Of a stretch of DNA of 64,000 nucleotides, positions 32,420-45,624 are shown one piece after another. The notes beneath the pieces are model-generated. The model ran no database searches. It saw only the letters and a list, made by a program, of their open reading frames with translations, and was not told where the DNA came from. Each line of letters opens with the position of its first letter. Positions within the stretch are counted from its first letter, which is position 1. The position numbers and the translations under genes were made by a program. The stretch comes from Hetaerina americana. Its lineage: Eukaryota; Arthropoda; Insecta; Odonata; Calopterygidae. The stretch is taken from contig JAKTNV010000064.1 of assembly GCA_022747635.1 (NCBI GenBank), forward strand, positions 62,001 through 126,000, written 5' to 3'.

Positions 32420-34511
32420 TTTTAATATTTTTAAAGTGACTTCGGTCTTGCTATTATGATTTCTGATTGTTCGGGGAAAGAATGAGTATTTGTACCTATC
32501 TGTCTTGGAATCTATCTCCCTTAGTTTATCTATGTGGTCTGATCTACCTAAGTAGTGTGGGGCCATTATAATTCCTTCAGTGTCATAGTTAAACTCGTTT
32601 GTTCTGAACCTTTCTAAAAGTCTAAGCCTCGCTTGTTCTCTCCGCACTTCAAGTGGTTCCCAGCCTAAATCCCCTTAGAGACCTGTCACACTTGTGTTTT
32701 TATCATAACAATTTTTAACGAATCTAGCGGATTTTCTCTGGACTTTATCTAATTCTTTTTGCCAAATTTTCTCCCACGGATCCCAAATACTTGCGGCATA
32801 TTCCAAATGAGGTCTAGCTAGAGCAAAATAACACCTCTCTTTAACTTTTTCATTACATTTCCCCACCACCCGTTTTATGAAGCCAAGTTTCTTTAAAGCT
32901 GATCCGCATATTGTCCTGATATGTTCTCCCCATGAAAGGCGTGGTGTTAGAACAACCCCCAAATATTTAACTTGATTTGCCGTAGTCCATACTGATCACT
33001 CTATTTTGTAGTTTATATCCTGTTCCTCGCTTCCTTTATTCCAAAATTTCAAAACTGCACATTTATCTATATTAAGTGTTATTCCCCATTTATTGCACCA
33101 TTCCGAGATATTGTCTAAGTCTCTAGAGAGTAGCTCGCGATCTAGTTGGCTCCTTATTTCCCTGTATATCACCGTGTCGTCAGCAAATAACCTTAGATTG
33201 CTACTAACGTGTGTGCTTAAGTCATTTATGTATATTAAGAACAGAAGAGGCCCTATTACACTTCCCTGGGGGACGCCCAAAGTAACATCTCTCTCCGTTG
33301 AGCACAACCCATCTATGACTAATATTTGTTTGCGGTTTGACAAGAAGTCTCTAATCCAATTAATTATTTTCTCATTGATCCCATAGTATTTAAGTTTATG
33401 TAACAATTTATTGTGTGGGACTTTGTCGAAAGCTTTTTTGAAATCCAGGAATACTACATCGGCTTGTGTTTTGTTTTCTCCCGATCTAAGTATATCGTGA
33501 ATGAAGAGACCAAGTTGTGTTTCGCAAGATCTGCTTTTCCTAAATCCGTGCTGGTTGTGGATTAGTATTTTCCTACTATCAAGAAATCTCATAATGTTAG
33601 TGACAATAATGTGTTCCAATATTTTATAAGAGATGTTAAAGAAATGGGTCGGTAATTGGTTGGTTTATCCCTATCGCCGCCTTTATAGATGGGAGTTATA
33701 TGGGCTAGCTTCCAGTCGCGAGGCACTGAGCCTTCTATCGATTTTAGAAAAACAATATGTAAAAATGGGGCAATGTCTTCAGCTAACTCCTTTAATATTC
33801 TAGCAGGTATTTCTTCCGGACCAGGTGCCTTGTGTGCTTTGATACTACGGAGCAGATGTACTATTCCCTGCTTGGTCAGTGTAAGATCGCTCATGTGTTC
33901 CCCGCGTGGGTGTGGAGGATCGTTTTGTGGGTTTGTGTTTTTGTTGTAGACGCTCTGGAAAAAATGGTTTAAAATATTTGCCATTTCACGCTATCTGTAA
34001 TGATTTCTCCATTTTCCGTCTTCAAAGAGTGAACAGTGGGACGTTTACCCTGTATTTCCCTAACATAGGACCAGAATAACTTTGGATTTTCCTCAAGATA
34101 TTCGCTTAGCATTTTAGATTTAAAAGAGTGTAGTGCTGTGCGCATAATACTTTTCGTCTTACTACGACATTCTTTTAGTAGCTGTTTGGTTGTATTCACA
34201 TAACTTATATCGTCCAATTTTAAACTCTTTTCGAAATTTGAATGTAGCTTTCTTTGCCTTCTTAATGCCGATCTGACTTCCCCGTTGTACCATCTAGGTT
34301 CCTTACTGTCGCATTTGAGTTTGGACGGGATGTACGTCTTCATTCCTTCGCGTAAAATATTTAAGAAATAATTCCAAGTGTTCTCTGTATTTGTTGTCAG
34401 TGTTTTTGTCTTGCATTCTCGTATTTTTATGTTTAAATATTCTCTTAGTCCGTTAAAATTTGCCTTGTTGTATAGGTATATTTTACGCTTTTCTTTGTTT
34501 ATTTTGACCAA
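32420..34511 (-). pseudogene. CR1-B ORF2 reverse transcriptase and C-terminus
   Basis: Segments in order: 34511-33969 linker with EPRWYNGEVRSALRRQRKLH; 33984-33589 with HKAPGPEEIPARILKELA and ITPIYKGGDRDKPTNYRP; 33619-32996 with HGFRKSRSCETQLGL, FLDFKKAFDKVPHNKL, GVPQGSVIGPLLFLIYINDL and FADD at 33176-33187. Then 32962-32675 with ALARPHLEYAASIWDP, and 32647-32336 ending in YSFFPRTIRNHNSK. Three small frame changes or stops separate these. The domain order is complete for a CR1 ORF2. Confidence 0.9.
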
Positions 34512-34519
34512 CTTAGTTT

Positions 34520-35402
34520 TTAACTCTACAAGAATAGCCTTATGGTCACTGATTCCGCGTTATTATTTCAATGTTAGTAATGATTTCGGGCTTAGATGCC
34601 GCAAAGATGTCTAGTATGCTTTGGCCCCGTGTTTGTGATTTAACAATTTGTTCTAAGGAGTGTTTTGTGAATATATGAAGGAGTTCTTGGCATGAGTCTC
34701 TGTTTATCGCAGATTTTCCTACGCAGTAGTGTTCCCAGTCAATTGACGGTAGATTTGTGTCACCAGCGATTATAGTAATACTGTTGCTATGTTTGCTGCT
34801 GAGAGTGGATATTTGTTCGTCGAGCTTGTGTAGGACATCTGTGTTAGAACTGGGGCTCTATAAAATGACCACACGAATAGGCTTCTGCCGTTGTAGTCCT
34901 TAATGTTGCACCAAACGCTTTCTATGTCATCTACGTCGCATTCATATCGTTGGCTACTAAGATGTGGCTTTACTGCAATGAATACTCCCCCACCCAACCT
35001 ATTTGGTCTGTCCCTTCTGTAAATTGTGAATCCGTTTGGAAAAACCTCATTGTTTGCTATATCTCCGAGCCAACTTTCCGTTCCAACTACTATGTCTGCG
35101 TTTGTACTGACAAAAATGTGTTCAATATCCGATATTTTGTTTCTAATGCTACGGCAGTTTAATGTTATAATTTTAATATGGCTAATAACTTCTTGTTTTT
35201 CGGTTTTATGTACGCTAAAAAAACTGTTTTGAGACGATTCGTGGTGAACAGAGACAAAAGAATTACATTCACTTGCATTGCTATCAGTTATGTATTTAGA
35301 GGCAGCAATTTTATTTAATTTACGTGGGTTATATGTTGTTTTAACGCAAGTGTTTGTTTGTTCAATTTTTTTGGGGATTTGAGAGGCATTACCTGAACTC
35401 AA
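34520..35402 (-). pseudogene. CR1-B ORF2 endonuclease
   Basis: The open part 35402-34770 begins at a TTG, so the true start is unclear. It contains IKIITLNCRSIRNK (metal-binding Asn), DIVVGTESWLGD (Glu), RRDRPNRLGGGVFIAVK and ESVWCNIKD. After a frame change the core block IIAGDTNLPSIDW (catalytic Asp/Asn) is encoded near 34775-34735, followed by the SILDIF end block. At least two frame changes lie in this domain. Confidence 0.85.
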
Positions 35403-35472
35403 TTGACAAAAAGCGCTGGATTCTACTTTATTTTTCCCAATATATGACCTACGCTCTTGCCTACCAGCTATG

Positions 35473-36492
35473 CTAAACCCTCGACACGTGTTCGTGTAAC
35501 CTACGCGCTACCAACTGCGATGCCTCGGCAGTATAATGGACCCCGGAGCGATTAAGGGGTACCCGACACGATGAGAGGACGGGCCTCAGATTAACGAAGT
35601 CCGCTCCGATTCCCCGTCAAAATCCCAGCCATCTCTGATTTAAACCCTCAATGCGGCTCCAAACGAGCCTTCCGCGGTCTACTCGCGGCACAATACTACA
35701 TATACTTAATTTAATTGGGACCTTCAACTCTGCCTCGACTCGTTTCACCTCCGAGTGCATCTCCTTAAAGGAGCGCAAGATCTCTTCAGATCCACGTTCC
35801 GAGGCGTCGTTTGTCCCGACATTAGCCACAATGCGTAGCTTGGAGCAGCCCGTATTACTGACGGCCGCCTTCACCGCCAGCGTCGCCTGGGGTACCCCGC
35901 CGCCTGGTATACACCAGGACGACAAGAATCCAACACCTCCCTCCTGTTGGACTCTGCGGCGCAGCGGATTCATTATACGCCGGACATTTGAACTACCTAA
36001 TATAACGGTTCCCTCCCTCCCCGACCGCTGATGACTTACCCTAGGCAGTGCCCTCGGAGTAGGGGTAGGGGCTGCAGGTACGGTGGTGCTGTCATCCGAC
36101 AGCACCTGGTACCTGTTGGAGACGGGGATGGTATCTGCCTCCGCAGAGTCCAATCCTCGCCGCAGCGTTACCTTCCCCTTGCCCCGAGAGACGACCCTCC
36201 AATCGTCCGACCTACGGACGTGAGACACTCCCTCGTTGAGAGATGGGACACGGGGTAGGTCTCTCATCGCCCAGCCACGTGTTGCATTCGGACGAATCCG
36301 TGCACCCCTATGGGCGTGGCGGGTTTTCGTATTCCCACCCTGAGCACCATCTCTCCTGAGGGGAGCCCTCCGGCCGGCGATCTCCGATCGAAGCTCCCGC
36401 ACCATTCTCTCCAGCATGATGATACGGGCCCTTAAAGCCGCGCATTCGCCAGTGCCTTCGAGCATGGCAACAGGGGACCTGGATGAAGCCAT
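35473..36492 (-). pseudogene. CR1-B ORF1 with SGNH esterase-like domain
   Basis: The start is the ATG at 36492 (MASSRSPVAMLEGTGE). Residues 15-40 form a short coiled-coil-like helix (ALRARIIMLERMVRELRSEI). A basic, low-complexity middle follows. The C-terminal part matches the SGNH hydrolase layout of CR1/L2 ORF1 proteins: block I ILGSSNVRR (catalytic Ser kept, preceding Asp changed), block III VGTNDA, and block V PLNRSGVHYT (His kept, Asp changed to Asn). The frame holds one in-frame TGA near 35617 and otherwise continues to TAG at 35473. In related LINEs the domain is an esterase that may act on membranes or assembly; activity here is doubtful. Confidence 0.75.
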
Positions 36493-37286
36493 CCTAATTT
36501 AACTACCGAGTTCCCAACAAAAGCTAACCTGTATACACTATGGTAAAATTTCTAAAAGGGGTTAGCTAAATTTAGCTCAAACAATAAGTTACGATTTGGA
36601 ATTGAATATGAAACCTAAGTGGAAAAAACGATACTTGAGTAAGGTCTGGTTTTCCGAGGACCAAAAAAAGATAGTAAGAAAAAGGAAAGCACTCACCGGT
36701 CACCAATCAGAGTCGAAGGACAAAAACCACCACAATCCACTAAATAAATTACTACTACCACACACTACGGTTAACAAACCATACACAAAACGAAAACTAT
36801 ATAAACGAAGCAACGTATACGTTGACACTACACTGCACTTCACTAAAACCAAAGGCACCAAGAAACAAGCTGGCAGGCAGGTAGTCTCTGGTGGGTCAAA
36901 CCGGTTACCAGGAGCGCTCAGTAGGCAGGTCCGCTCAGGTTGAGGGCCAGAGAGAGAAACCTCTCGTCTGGGGGTAGAGTGTTTTGTGGTGCATGTTCAT
37001 GTGGTAGTGATGTTTCACATTCTTGCTTGTTGTGTCCTGGCTTCCGTGTTGTAGGATGGCTTTCGTGCTGCATCCTGGGGTGCAGTTTTTAGTTGTTTTG
37101 CGGTAAATGTATTTGCATGAGTATTGGATGAAGGGATTTTTGCATGAGTGTGTGCGCTGCTGTTAGTGTAATTTTCCGTGTTGTTTTTTTGCATGTGGAA
37201 TTTTTCCTTTTTTCGGTTGGTGACCTAACACCCCCCGCCACATGCCCTTGCGGCGGTTTGCGGGGTATTATGTAGATGTAGATGTA

Positions 37287-38188
37287 GCCTTTACCTTTTT
37301 CAGAATAGGAACTAACACTGATCTCACAAAGTCTTCTGGCCAGATTCCATCCTCATAGCTACTATGAATCAGTCTATTTTAGTAGTTTCGCAGGAATGCT
37401 GTCTACCCCCACTGCCTTATTTGATTGCATCTCCATTGAAGCCCTATCTATCTCATCGCTGAATATGCTTGAACCAAAGCTATCTTCCTGTAGAACACAG
37501 GTCAACAAACTTAAGCATAGAAGGTTCTTTACCATACAGTTCTTCTCTATATTCCTTCCATTTCTCTTGGATCTTTTCTGTTTCAACTATTATGTTACTC
37601 GAATGACCTCTGACTGTTAACACAGAAATTCCTTTCTTACTTCCCAATAGTGATTTAACCTCGCTGTATAGCGCACCAATTTCACCCTCCCTCTGTAGGC
37701 TTTTCATATTCTCACACTGCATCTTCCACTATTCTTCTTTTGCTTTATTTGTTACCCATCTCATTTTATTATTTAACTATTTGTTCTTCCTTCTGCTTAT
37801 ATCTGTATTTACATTCTTCCATTTTCTCCACTCATCTATCTTTCCAATCATTTAATCCGTCATCCATGATTTTCTTGTCCTCTTCTCATTAACAGTTCCT
37901 GTAGTTTCTTTTGTGGTTTTCGATACCATTTTTGATATATTTCTATATTTACTTGATATTACTCCGCTCTTTTCCCTCATTCATGATTTTCTCTGCAGCC
38001 TGCTGATACATCTTCCTTGTCAATTCATTTAATTCTTCTACATTCCATTTCCTAATCCGCCACCCCTCCCTTATCTTATTGAATCGGACACTGCACTTTA
38101 TAATTACTAAATTGTGATCAGAGTCCACATCTGCTCCTGGGAAGCTGTGCGAATTGATCATACTATCCTTTGATCTGTGCCTAACCAT
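37287..38188 (-). pseudogene. RTE-like linker and polymerase start (copy 3, middle)
   Basis: The minus strand encodes, from 38188, MVRHRSKDSMINSHSFPGAD and VRFNKIREGWRIRKWNVEEL (end of endonuclease and linker). Then come MKSLQREGEIGALYSEVKSL with IQEKWKEYREELYGKE, and an NKAVGVDSIPAKLLK block at the start of the reverse transcriptase. Stops and phase changes occur throughout, and this copy is older than copy 2. Confidence 0.85.
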
Positions 38189-39117
38189 TGCACACGGTGT
38201 GGTTAAAAGAGAAATACTGATTTCATAATTTGTTTATTTCGACAGGTACAGCTTAATCGAACTTGTCGTATTCAAAGTACATGCCTTGAGTGAGGACAAA
38301 CATTTGCCAACGTTTCTTCCCACCCTCGAACCCTGCCTCGTAAGTACCTTAGGGATCCTCTCCAGGGCCACCGTACAATTAATTTTATGTCTGCAACAGA
38401 GTCGAATCGGTGCCCTTTCAAGGTTGATTTTAACTTTGGAAACAAAAGAAAGTCTGATGGAGCCACATCTGGAGAGTAGGGTGGCTGCGGGATCACGGAA
38501 GTTCCGGTTCTGGCGAAAAACTCTGTCACGATCAGTGCCGTGTGGCCCGGCACGTTATCGTGGCGGAAACGCCATACATTGTTTCTCCGGCCTCTTTCGG
38601 CTCACTGCAACCCACAGCCTCTTCATAACCTTAAAGTAGGCATCTTTTTTGACGGTTTGACCTTGAGGGACGTATTCGTAATGAATCAGCCCTTGCCAAT
38701 AGAAGAAACACACCAGCATGACCTTCCCTTTGGACCGGGATATGCGAGCTTTCTTTGGTCGCGGAGAAAGAGGACCTTTTCTCTGAGAAGACTGGGCCTT
38801 TGTCTCAACATCATAATCGTAAACCCAGGTTTCGTCACCGGTTACGATGGTTCTAAGAAACTCTGGGTCGGCATTGGCTCTGATCCAGGAGTTCCTGGCA
38901 AATGTCCACACGTTTTGTCTCTGTTCATCAGTCAGCACCCGCGGGGCAAATTTTTATGAGACGCACGTCATGCTCAAAATGTCCATCAAAATTGTCTGAC
39001 AGGATCCAAAACTAATGTTCACTTCCTCGGCTATCTCCCTAACAGTTAAACGACAATTTACCCACACCAAATCGTTCACCAATTTGATATGTTTGGGGTC
39101 TGTCAAAGTGGAAGGTC
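38189..39117 (-). mobile_element. Mariner-family transposon fragment in RTE-like copy 3
   Basis: The 930-bp piece lies between the two endonuclease parts of the RTE-like element. The 5' (transposase N-terminal) end is missing at 39117. The 3' end near 38190 has no convincing terminal inverted repeat. RTE sequence is lost around it, so either the insertion was followed by deletion or a broken RTE copy was the target. Confidence 0.8.
38272..39110 (-). pseudogene. Mariner transposase, degraded
   Basis: The minus strand encodes part of the DNA-binding region (LTDPKHIKLVNDLVW, RLTVREIAEEVNIS). A stop near 38955 and VLTDEQRQNVWTFARNSW follow. The catalytic region shows TGDETWVYDYDVETK (first Asp), a fused-frame HDNVPGHTA (second Asp) after a frameshift near 38554, and PPYSPDVAPSDFLLFPKLK (third Asp). 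This is the DD34D pattern of mariner. The enzyme cuts at element ends and inserts at TA. Breaks at 38554 and elsewhere make it inactive. Confidence 0.85.
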
Positions 39118-39690
39118 GCTTAGATCTAAAATATCTATATTTCCACTACCCATCTCTGGCTTTATATTCTCTAATTTTCCTATCCCCAGCATTGTCCTAA
39201 CATTCCAGGTCCTAACATTCTAACTAATGTGGCCTTCTTCTTCTGCGTCTTCTGTCCTGCTGCTGTCGGTTTTCCCAAGGGTTTTGTGGGTTGACGACCG
39301 CGGAAGCCTTGCCTCTCCTGCTGCCGGGCTTAACACATGGTCGACTGGGCCAAGTCCCATAGTTGTCAGGACTCATATTCTCTGTAGTGTCTATCATTTT
39401 GTTCTTGGGAATGATAATTGAGGTGGTTTCCCGTTGCCTTCCTCAATAGTGTTTTTAACGTGACACCATCACTTATTGGCCGCCCCACTGGGGTCAGACG
39501 CCATTGCAGCCGCCTCACTGAGGAACAGACGCCGCGTGGAATACCTTTCGTCCGGCTCCAAACATTCGACCTATCTGGTGTGGGTGACCTTACCAGGAAC
39601 AATCATCATTACTCCCGCCAGCACAGCTCTTGGGGTCATCGGAAGGCACAAGCCCTTCCACCACGTCAAGGTTGTAGTCCGGGGAGGGGA
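39118..39690 (-). mobile_element. RTE-like 5' UTR and endonuclease start (copy 3, proximal)
   Basis: This aligns with 21550-22137 of copy 2. The 5' end is at about 39690 (ccccggactacaacc on the minus strand) next to a short TA-rich tract, the same context as the other two 5' ends. The first coding block (antisense of IDILGL at 39120-39140) is cut by the mariner. Confidence 0.85.
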
Positions 39691-41490
39691 TATCAGATAT
39701 ATTCAAGTGGTCAACCAAATCAATCATGTACTGCTCCTGAAGGCATGCATGCGTCTTCAAAATATAGATGAAGTTCCCATCGAGCATAGAAGCAATCCCA
39801 TGGAGAAAGAGGAAAGGTGGATAAAGTAGGGTAATCTGAATTTGTTGGTCAATATCAAGAGAAATTGGGGAGGAGAGTGCAAGGAAGAGGTAAGGATTTT
39901 AACAAGGTTGATTCAGTGGAGAAAATATTAACTGAAATTGAGAATACAGCAAAAAAGATTAAAAAGAGACTTTCAGAGGGTGAAAGCTCATTGTTAATCA
40001 CAAAACATTTTCTTTGTTCTCCCATCTATTCATTTTATATTTTCGATCCCCACCCATTGTCCAAAATCCTCTAAATCTCAGCAAATCAACTCGCTTCAAT
40101 TAGCAGGTTTCAATGGATGTACAGAACCATGCTACAAATAAGTTTGGATAACACTCTCAATATCCCTGCCATTAATCCCCTCACTGCAAAATATTTTCTC
40201 CCGAATTTGCTTAAATTTGGCAAGCTATCCTAGCTAAATTTTAATCAACTTTTAAGCAAAACTAGGAGGATTAAATGTTAAACAAGAAACACTTGAGAAA
40301 GAAACACTGCTATTTTTTATAAAATTTAATGGTAAATTTTTTTTAGCTGAAAACTGTTTTCCTGAAACTCTGGTATAATCGTGCATGAAAAATTATGGGA
40401 ATTTAAAGCAAATTACTACTGTATTACTTATTGAAAACAACAAAAAATATAAAAATGAGTTCTCTTAATCGTACTATCTGTTTGAATTGGTGGAAAAACT
40501 TCAAAAAGGTTACATCAATGCTAATTACAATTTTCATCAACCATTAAAACAAATGGAAAATACTGCTCTAGCTCTTAATGGAGCCATTAATCCTAATTGA
40601 CCCAATGTATGTTGATGAAAATGTTGAAAACATAAAGGGCATGCTTACAATGCATCCCAACCCTCTCTCAAAGATGTCAACCACCCAATCACAGCAATCG
40701 TATTTCACAAACAGCAACCACAATTTTACAAATTGAAATAAGACTAAAAAACACGGATGTCATTATTGCCAAACCCACCACTTGACAATTCAACATAGGT
40801 TGAGCATCACAGGTCCAGGCTCCTGTAGTCATCATCGTGAAAATCCTCCTCAATGACTCTCATCTCATTTCTGTTAACATAGATATTAAGCAATTCTGTT
40901 GGTGGAACTTCCATTTTGATGAATGTCAGCAAGTTATTTTAAACTCGCTGACAATCGTATTTTAATCCTAGTAAACTGGGCAAACTTAAGATATTTGGCT
41001 GATATTCAGCCAGTTCCACTTTGGCTGAAAATTCCTAGGTTTTGTAGTGTTCCTCATTATAAAAGTGAATTTGCCTGAAGCAATTACTCTGCCTATGTCC
41101 CTATAACTCTCTGGTCATCTTGGTTGACAGCTCAAGCTGACCAGGGGATTACAATTATTCTCATAAAAAAGGAATAAACGGGATGACATTTACCAAAGGT
41201 TACAAAAGATTGTGGCTGGAATGCATCAGCTTTTACGTAGGGAGCAGTTTGCGGGGGAAGGCGGTCAAGATATTGCTGATGAGGGGGTTTGCAAGCTAGG
41301 GCTGGTGGTGGAGGAGGCTTACAATGGATTAGAAAATGCTACAAATGGAAGCCTTGATTGTTCTGCTTGTATTTTTAAATTATTAATCAAAACCAAAATT
41401 GATCATAATCACTCAATAAAAATATTAGTCTCTCACATTGTAGTTCATTCATAAATAACAGCATGATACGTTGGTTTGGAAGACTTACAT
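39691..41490. other. Mostly AT-rich DNA, no recognisable gene
   Basis: Two open frames stand out slightly. One (39865-40074) has a lysine-rich helix (ILTEIENTAKKIKKRLSEG). The other (41212-41454) begins MHQLLRREQFAGEGG after a GTG-type opening codon. Neither has a recognisable domain. A strong donor-like site agaggtaagg is at about 39885. I cannot support an exon call. Confidence 0.4.
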
Positions 41491-41498
41491 GAAAAATA

Positions 41499-42806
<1,308 letters not shown>

Positions 42807-42808
42807 TA

Positions 42809-44755
42809 ATTCAAATGATGTACATACATATTTTCAAAATCTCAAGGTTCAATTGCTGCAAACCATTCACAAAAATTATGCATGCTATTCCATCCTTGAA
42901 GTTTGATTATTTATTCTTCAGTAGATTATGTAAATAGGTATTTTGATACCCATAAACATGTGGCAACAGTGGAAAAAAAATATCTCCATTATCATATTTT
43001 GTGAGTGAATGGATATATATAGGGAGTTTTCCATTAGGGAGTAGGAAGTAAAATGGCAAGCAATAAATATTTTTGAAGTCAGAAATGCCTGGTGATATCT
43101 TAAAAGGAAAGAAGAGAAACCAGGCATTGAGCCAGGTATTGAGCAAACTTGGTGACTCTAACTTTTAATATTGAGGCAAATGAAGTTTGCTGTTGCAGGA
43201 TTAACGTTGTGGAGTCTATTCATAATTAAGGCACAAATACTTGGTAATGCCACGGATCTTATCAATAAATGATTTGGGTTATTGATGTCAAAGATCATCA
43301 TTAAAAAACTGATGATATTATCTCACATGGAAACCTTGGTCATGTAATAAAATCTGTTGAAAAACAAAATATTTGTACTTCAATTGAGGTAAATTGATTT
43401 ATATGAGAATTTTTAAAATAAAATATCTATGAAGTCTCCCTTTTCATCAGTGGCTGGTGAGATTTATTATTATCATATTATTATGGTAAATACGGCTAGG
43501 AGCTTAACAGAAAAATGGTGAAATACGTAATTTGATGAATAAGAGGCAAAGTTCACGGAGGGTGGAGTTGGCACTGAAGGACAAGGTGTCATTTGGTATC
43601 AAAGGACAATCATTTGATGAATATTGCAAAATAAATGAAAGAGTAAAACGAAATAAGTGGCCGGTTGGTATGTACCTATAAAGGATTCTCTTATCATAGG
43701 GTGAGGTAGAAGGAACGTAGTAAAAGAAAGGAGTTCTGATCAGTACAATAGCAAAACTTCATTGAGGGGAAAGTACTCTCCCGCTCAAAGATAGACCTAT
43801 TTTTAGATTCAGACATCGGCCAAATAGTTGTTGATACAATTGGTTATTAAAAAAGTCCACATGTTCATAAAATATCATCAATTTTTTGTGTATGTAAAAT
43901 TTTAGTCAAATAAAAATCCAGGAACTATATTTAAATGCCATAAGAAGTTGTGAATCTCCTCTCCATTTCATCCATTTTCCCTCAGTTTTTTAACCTTCCA
44001 TTTATGGCTCTCAATGAATAGGATATAGATGAAAAGTGAATTGAATATTTGAGTTATAAAATTATTGATGCTTGTTTGATTATTTCATTACTTTGATTTG
44101 AATTTTGGATTGGCCTTATTCAAGTATACTCTTAATTGAAACACTACTTAAACTTCAAGTAAATTTGATATGTTGATTTGACTTTCAGCTGAGAATAATT
44201 TACTTTGACTGAATTATGCCTACAAAGGCATATTAGAATAACCTAATTTAGGAATGATTGTTAAATTTGATGACAGTAGAGCTGGAAAATGACTCCCATG
44301 TATCTTGTTGGCAATGACAAAGGTAGATGCATATCCCTTGATAGTCTCCACTTGCTTTATTGTTGGATATTGCATGTGTTATGACAAGTTTTCAATATAG
44401 TTTAATGTTGTTATTTCTTGGTTATTTATTGCACTTTCAGTAATTTCTTTTAGAGAAGGAAGATTTAGGAAAATTATTTTCAGGTAATCTTCTTTTATTG
44501 TAATTTTGTATAAAATCATGAACAATGATGAATAGGGAATCCAACCATTTGTGGTTAATTCCATTGAAGTATAACCTATTCCGTTATTGTAAGCATGATT
44601 CAGCCGAAACTCTAAGAGTATAAATATGGCATGGCATGAAATAATACTGTAGTAAAGAAACATTTTAGAAATCTCAGTTTGTACTGATGACCATGAGTCG
44701 TTATACTTTGAGTTTTAGTTACTCAAATACGAATACAGGGAGCACTAGTCCTATG
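42809..44755. other. AT-rich DNA without recognisable gene
   Basis: I see no transposon protein, no tandem array and no credible host exon here. Short open frames only. Confidence 0.45.
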
Positions 44756-44814
44756 GCCAAGTGCAAGCCACTATTGAACATCATCTTTTTTATACAGCAA
44801 TAGGTAATAAAAAA

Positions 44815-45620
44815 GAAAATGAAAATGAAAATGAAAATCAACGAAACCGAGCTACAACAGAGCCTCTGAAACACAACAACGTCAGGCTGAAACAAATCAG
44901 AGATAGAACGAGACGTTCACGAACTGATGAATACTCCGATTTACAGTGTGAAGCATTATTCTATGACCTTCACATAGATTACGCACATCACGCCAGTACC
45001 AACATAGGAAAAATGGATTTAATTTGCCGCAATTGCCAAGCCAAAAAGTATAAATCAGAACCTCCCGGTCTTTGCTGCAATAATGGTAAATTAAAACTTA
45101 ACCAACTGGACCCATTACCATAAGAACTCTTAAAATATACAACTGGTGATACACCACAGTCAAGACATTTTCTGAGTAATATCCGAAAATACAACTCATG
45201 TTTTCAAACGACCTCATTTGGAGCCACATCTGTTATTAATCAGCCTGGATTTCAATCCACTTCCACAGTACAAGGGCAGATATACCATAAAGCAGGATCG
45301 TTGTTGCCGTTGCCTAATCAGCAACCAAAATTTTTACAATTACATTTTATTGGAAACGACCAAGTTGAGACCGACCAAAGATGCGCCAACAATTAAGGAA
45401 CAAGACGTGAGATTGTATCTGATTTACAACAAATGTTCCATGCACACAATATTTACATTTAAACGTTTGAAACTTCAATTGATCATATGCCCACAGATGC
45501 ATATAAAAGTATTATAAAAGCAGATCGAAAACCAGCAGGAGAGCATGAACGGCGCTTCAACGCTCCTGTAGTGGATGAAGTTGCAGTTGTGATATAGGGT
45601 AATGAATTTGAAAAGCGAGA
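44815..45620 (+). pseudogene. Helitron Rep/helicase protein, N-terminal part
   Basis: Residues typical of Helitron N-termini are present: KMDLICRNCQAKKYKSEPPG, then LCCNNGKLKL, followed (after a stop at 45121) by NSCFQTTSFGA, VQGQIYHKAGSLLPLPN and KFLQLHFIGND. A second stop lies near 45395, followed by GTRREIVSDLQQMFHAHN and ADRKPAGEHERRFNAP. The frame moves among phases. The first open part also contains four copies of the hexamer gaaaat (44815-44838), read as Glu-Asn repeats. Confidence 0.85.
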
Positions 45621-45624
45621 TATC

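Larger units (their letters stand above)
32139..36955 (-). mobile_element. CR1-B LINE, nearly full length, nested in CR1-A
   Basis: On the minus strand, 5' to 3': 5' UTR (about 36955-36493), ORF1 (36492-35473), ORF2 (about 35402-32420) and 3' UTR ending in the hairpin (32168-32204) and catcta-type tail (32141-32163). It is inserted in the 3' UTR of CR1-A. It differs clearly from CR1-A in protein sequence but shares the 3' hairpin. It is the only CR1 in the window with both ORFs and a 5' UTR. Confidence 0.9.
29897..37286 (+). mobile_element. CR1-A LINE, 5'-truncated, host to a nested CR1-B
   Basis: The 5' truncation point is near 29897, just after the endonuclease. Coding sequence and the start of the 3' UTR run to 32138, where CR1-B (32139-36955) is inserted on the other strand. 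The 3' UTR resumes at about 36960 (ctgggggtagagtg) and ends with the GC-rich hairpin (37233-37265) and tagatg tail (37271-37284). A direct repeat gatgtagcct at 29887-29896 and 37281-37290 may be the target duplication, though gatg could belong to the tail. Confidence 0.9.
29699..39690 (-). mobile_element. RTE-like LINE, copy 3, split by mariner and CR1
   Basis: Three segments belong to one minus-strand element. 39690-39118 is 5' UTR plus the first residues of the endonuclease. 38188-37287 is the endonuclease end, linker and reverse transcriptase start. 29896-29699 is the reverse transcriptase interior. The gap 38189-39117 is a mariner fragment and the gap 29897-37286 is a CR1-A that itself contains CR1-B. 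Bases at 29891-29896 and 37285-37290 (tagcct) repeat the RTE sequence on either side of the CR1-A. About 430 bp of endonuclease are missing around the mariner, and the 3' end beyond 29699 is missing. Confidence 0.85.

Noticed and set aside
38286..38959. Plus-strand open frames opposite the mariner
   Set aside because: They are antisense of the degraded transposase, whose motifs are clear on the minus strand.
43309..43340. Another CTGATGA followed by GAAA, a possible hammerhead
   Set aside because: The bases between them cannot form stem II and no cleavage-side pairing is present.
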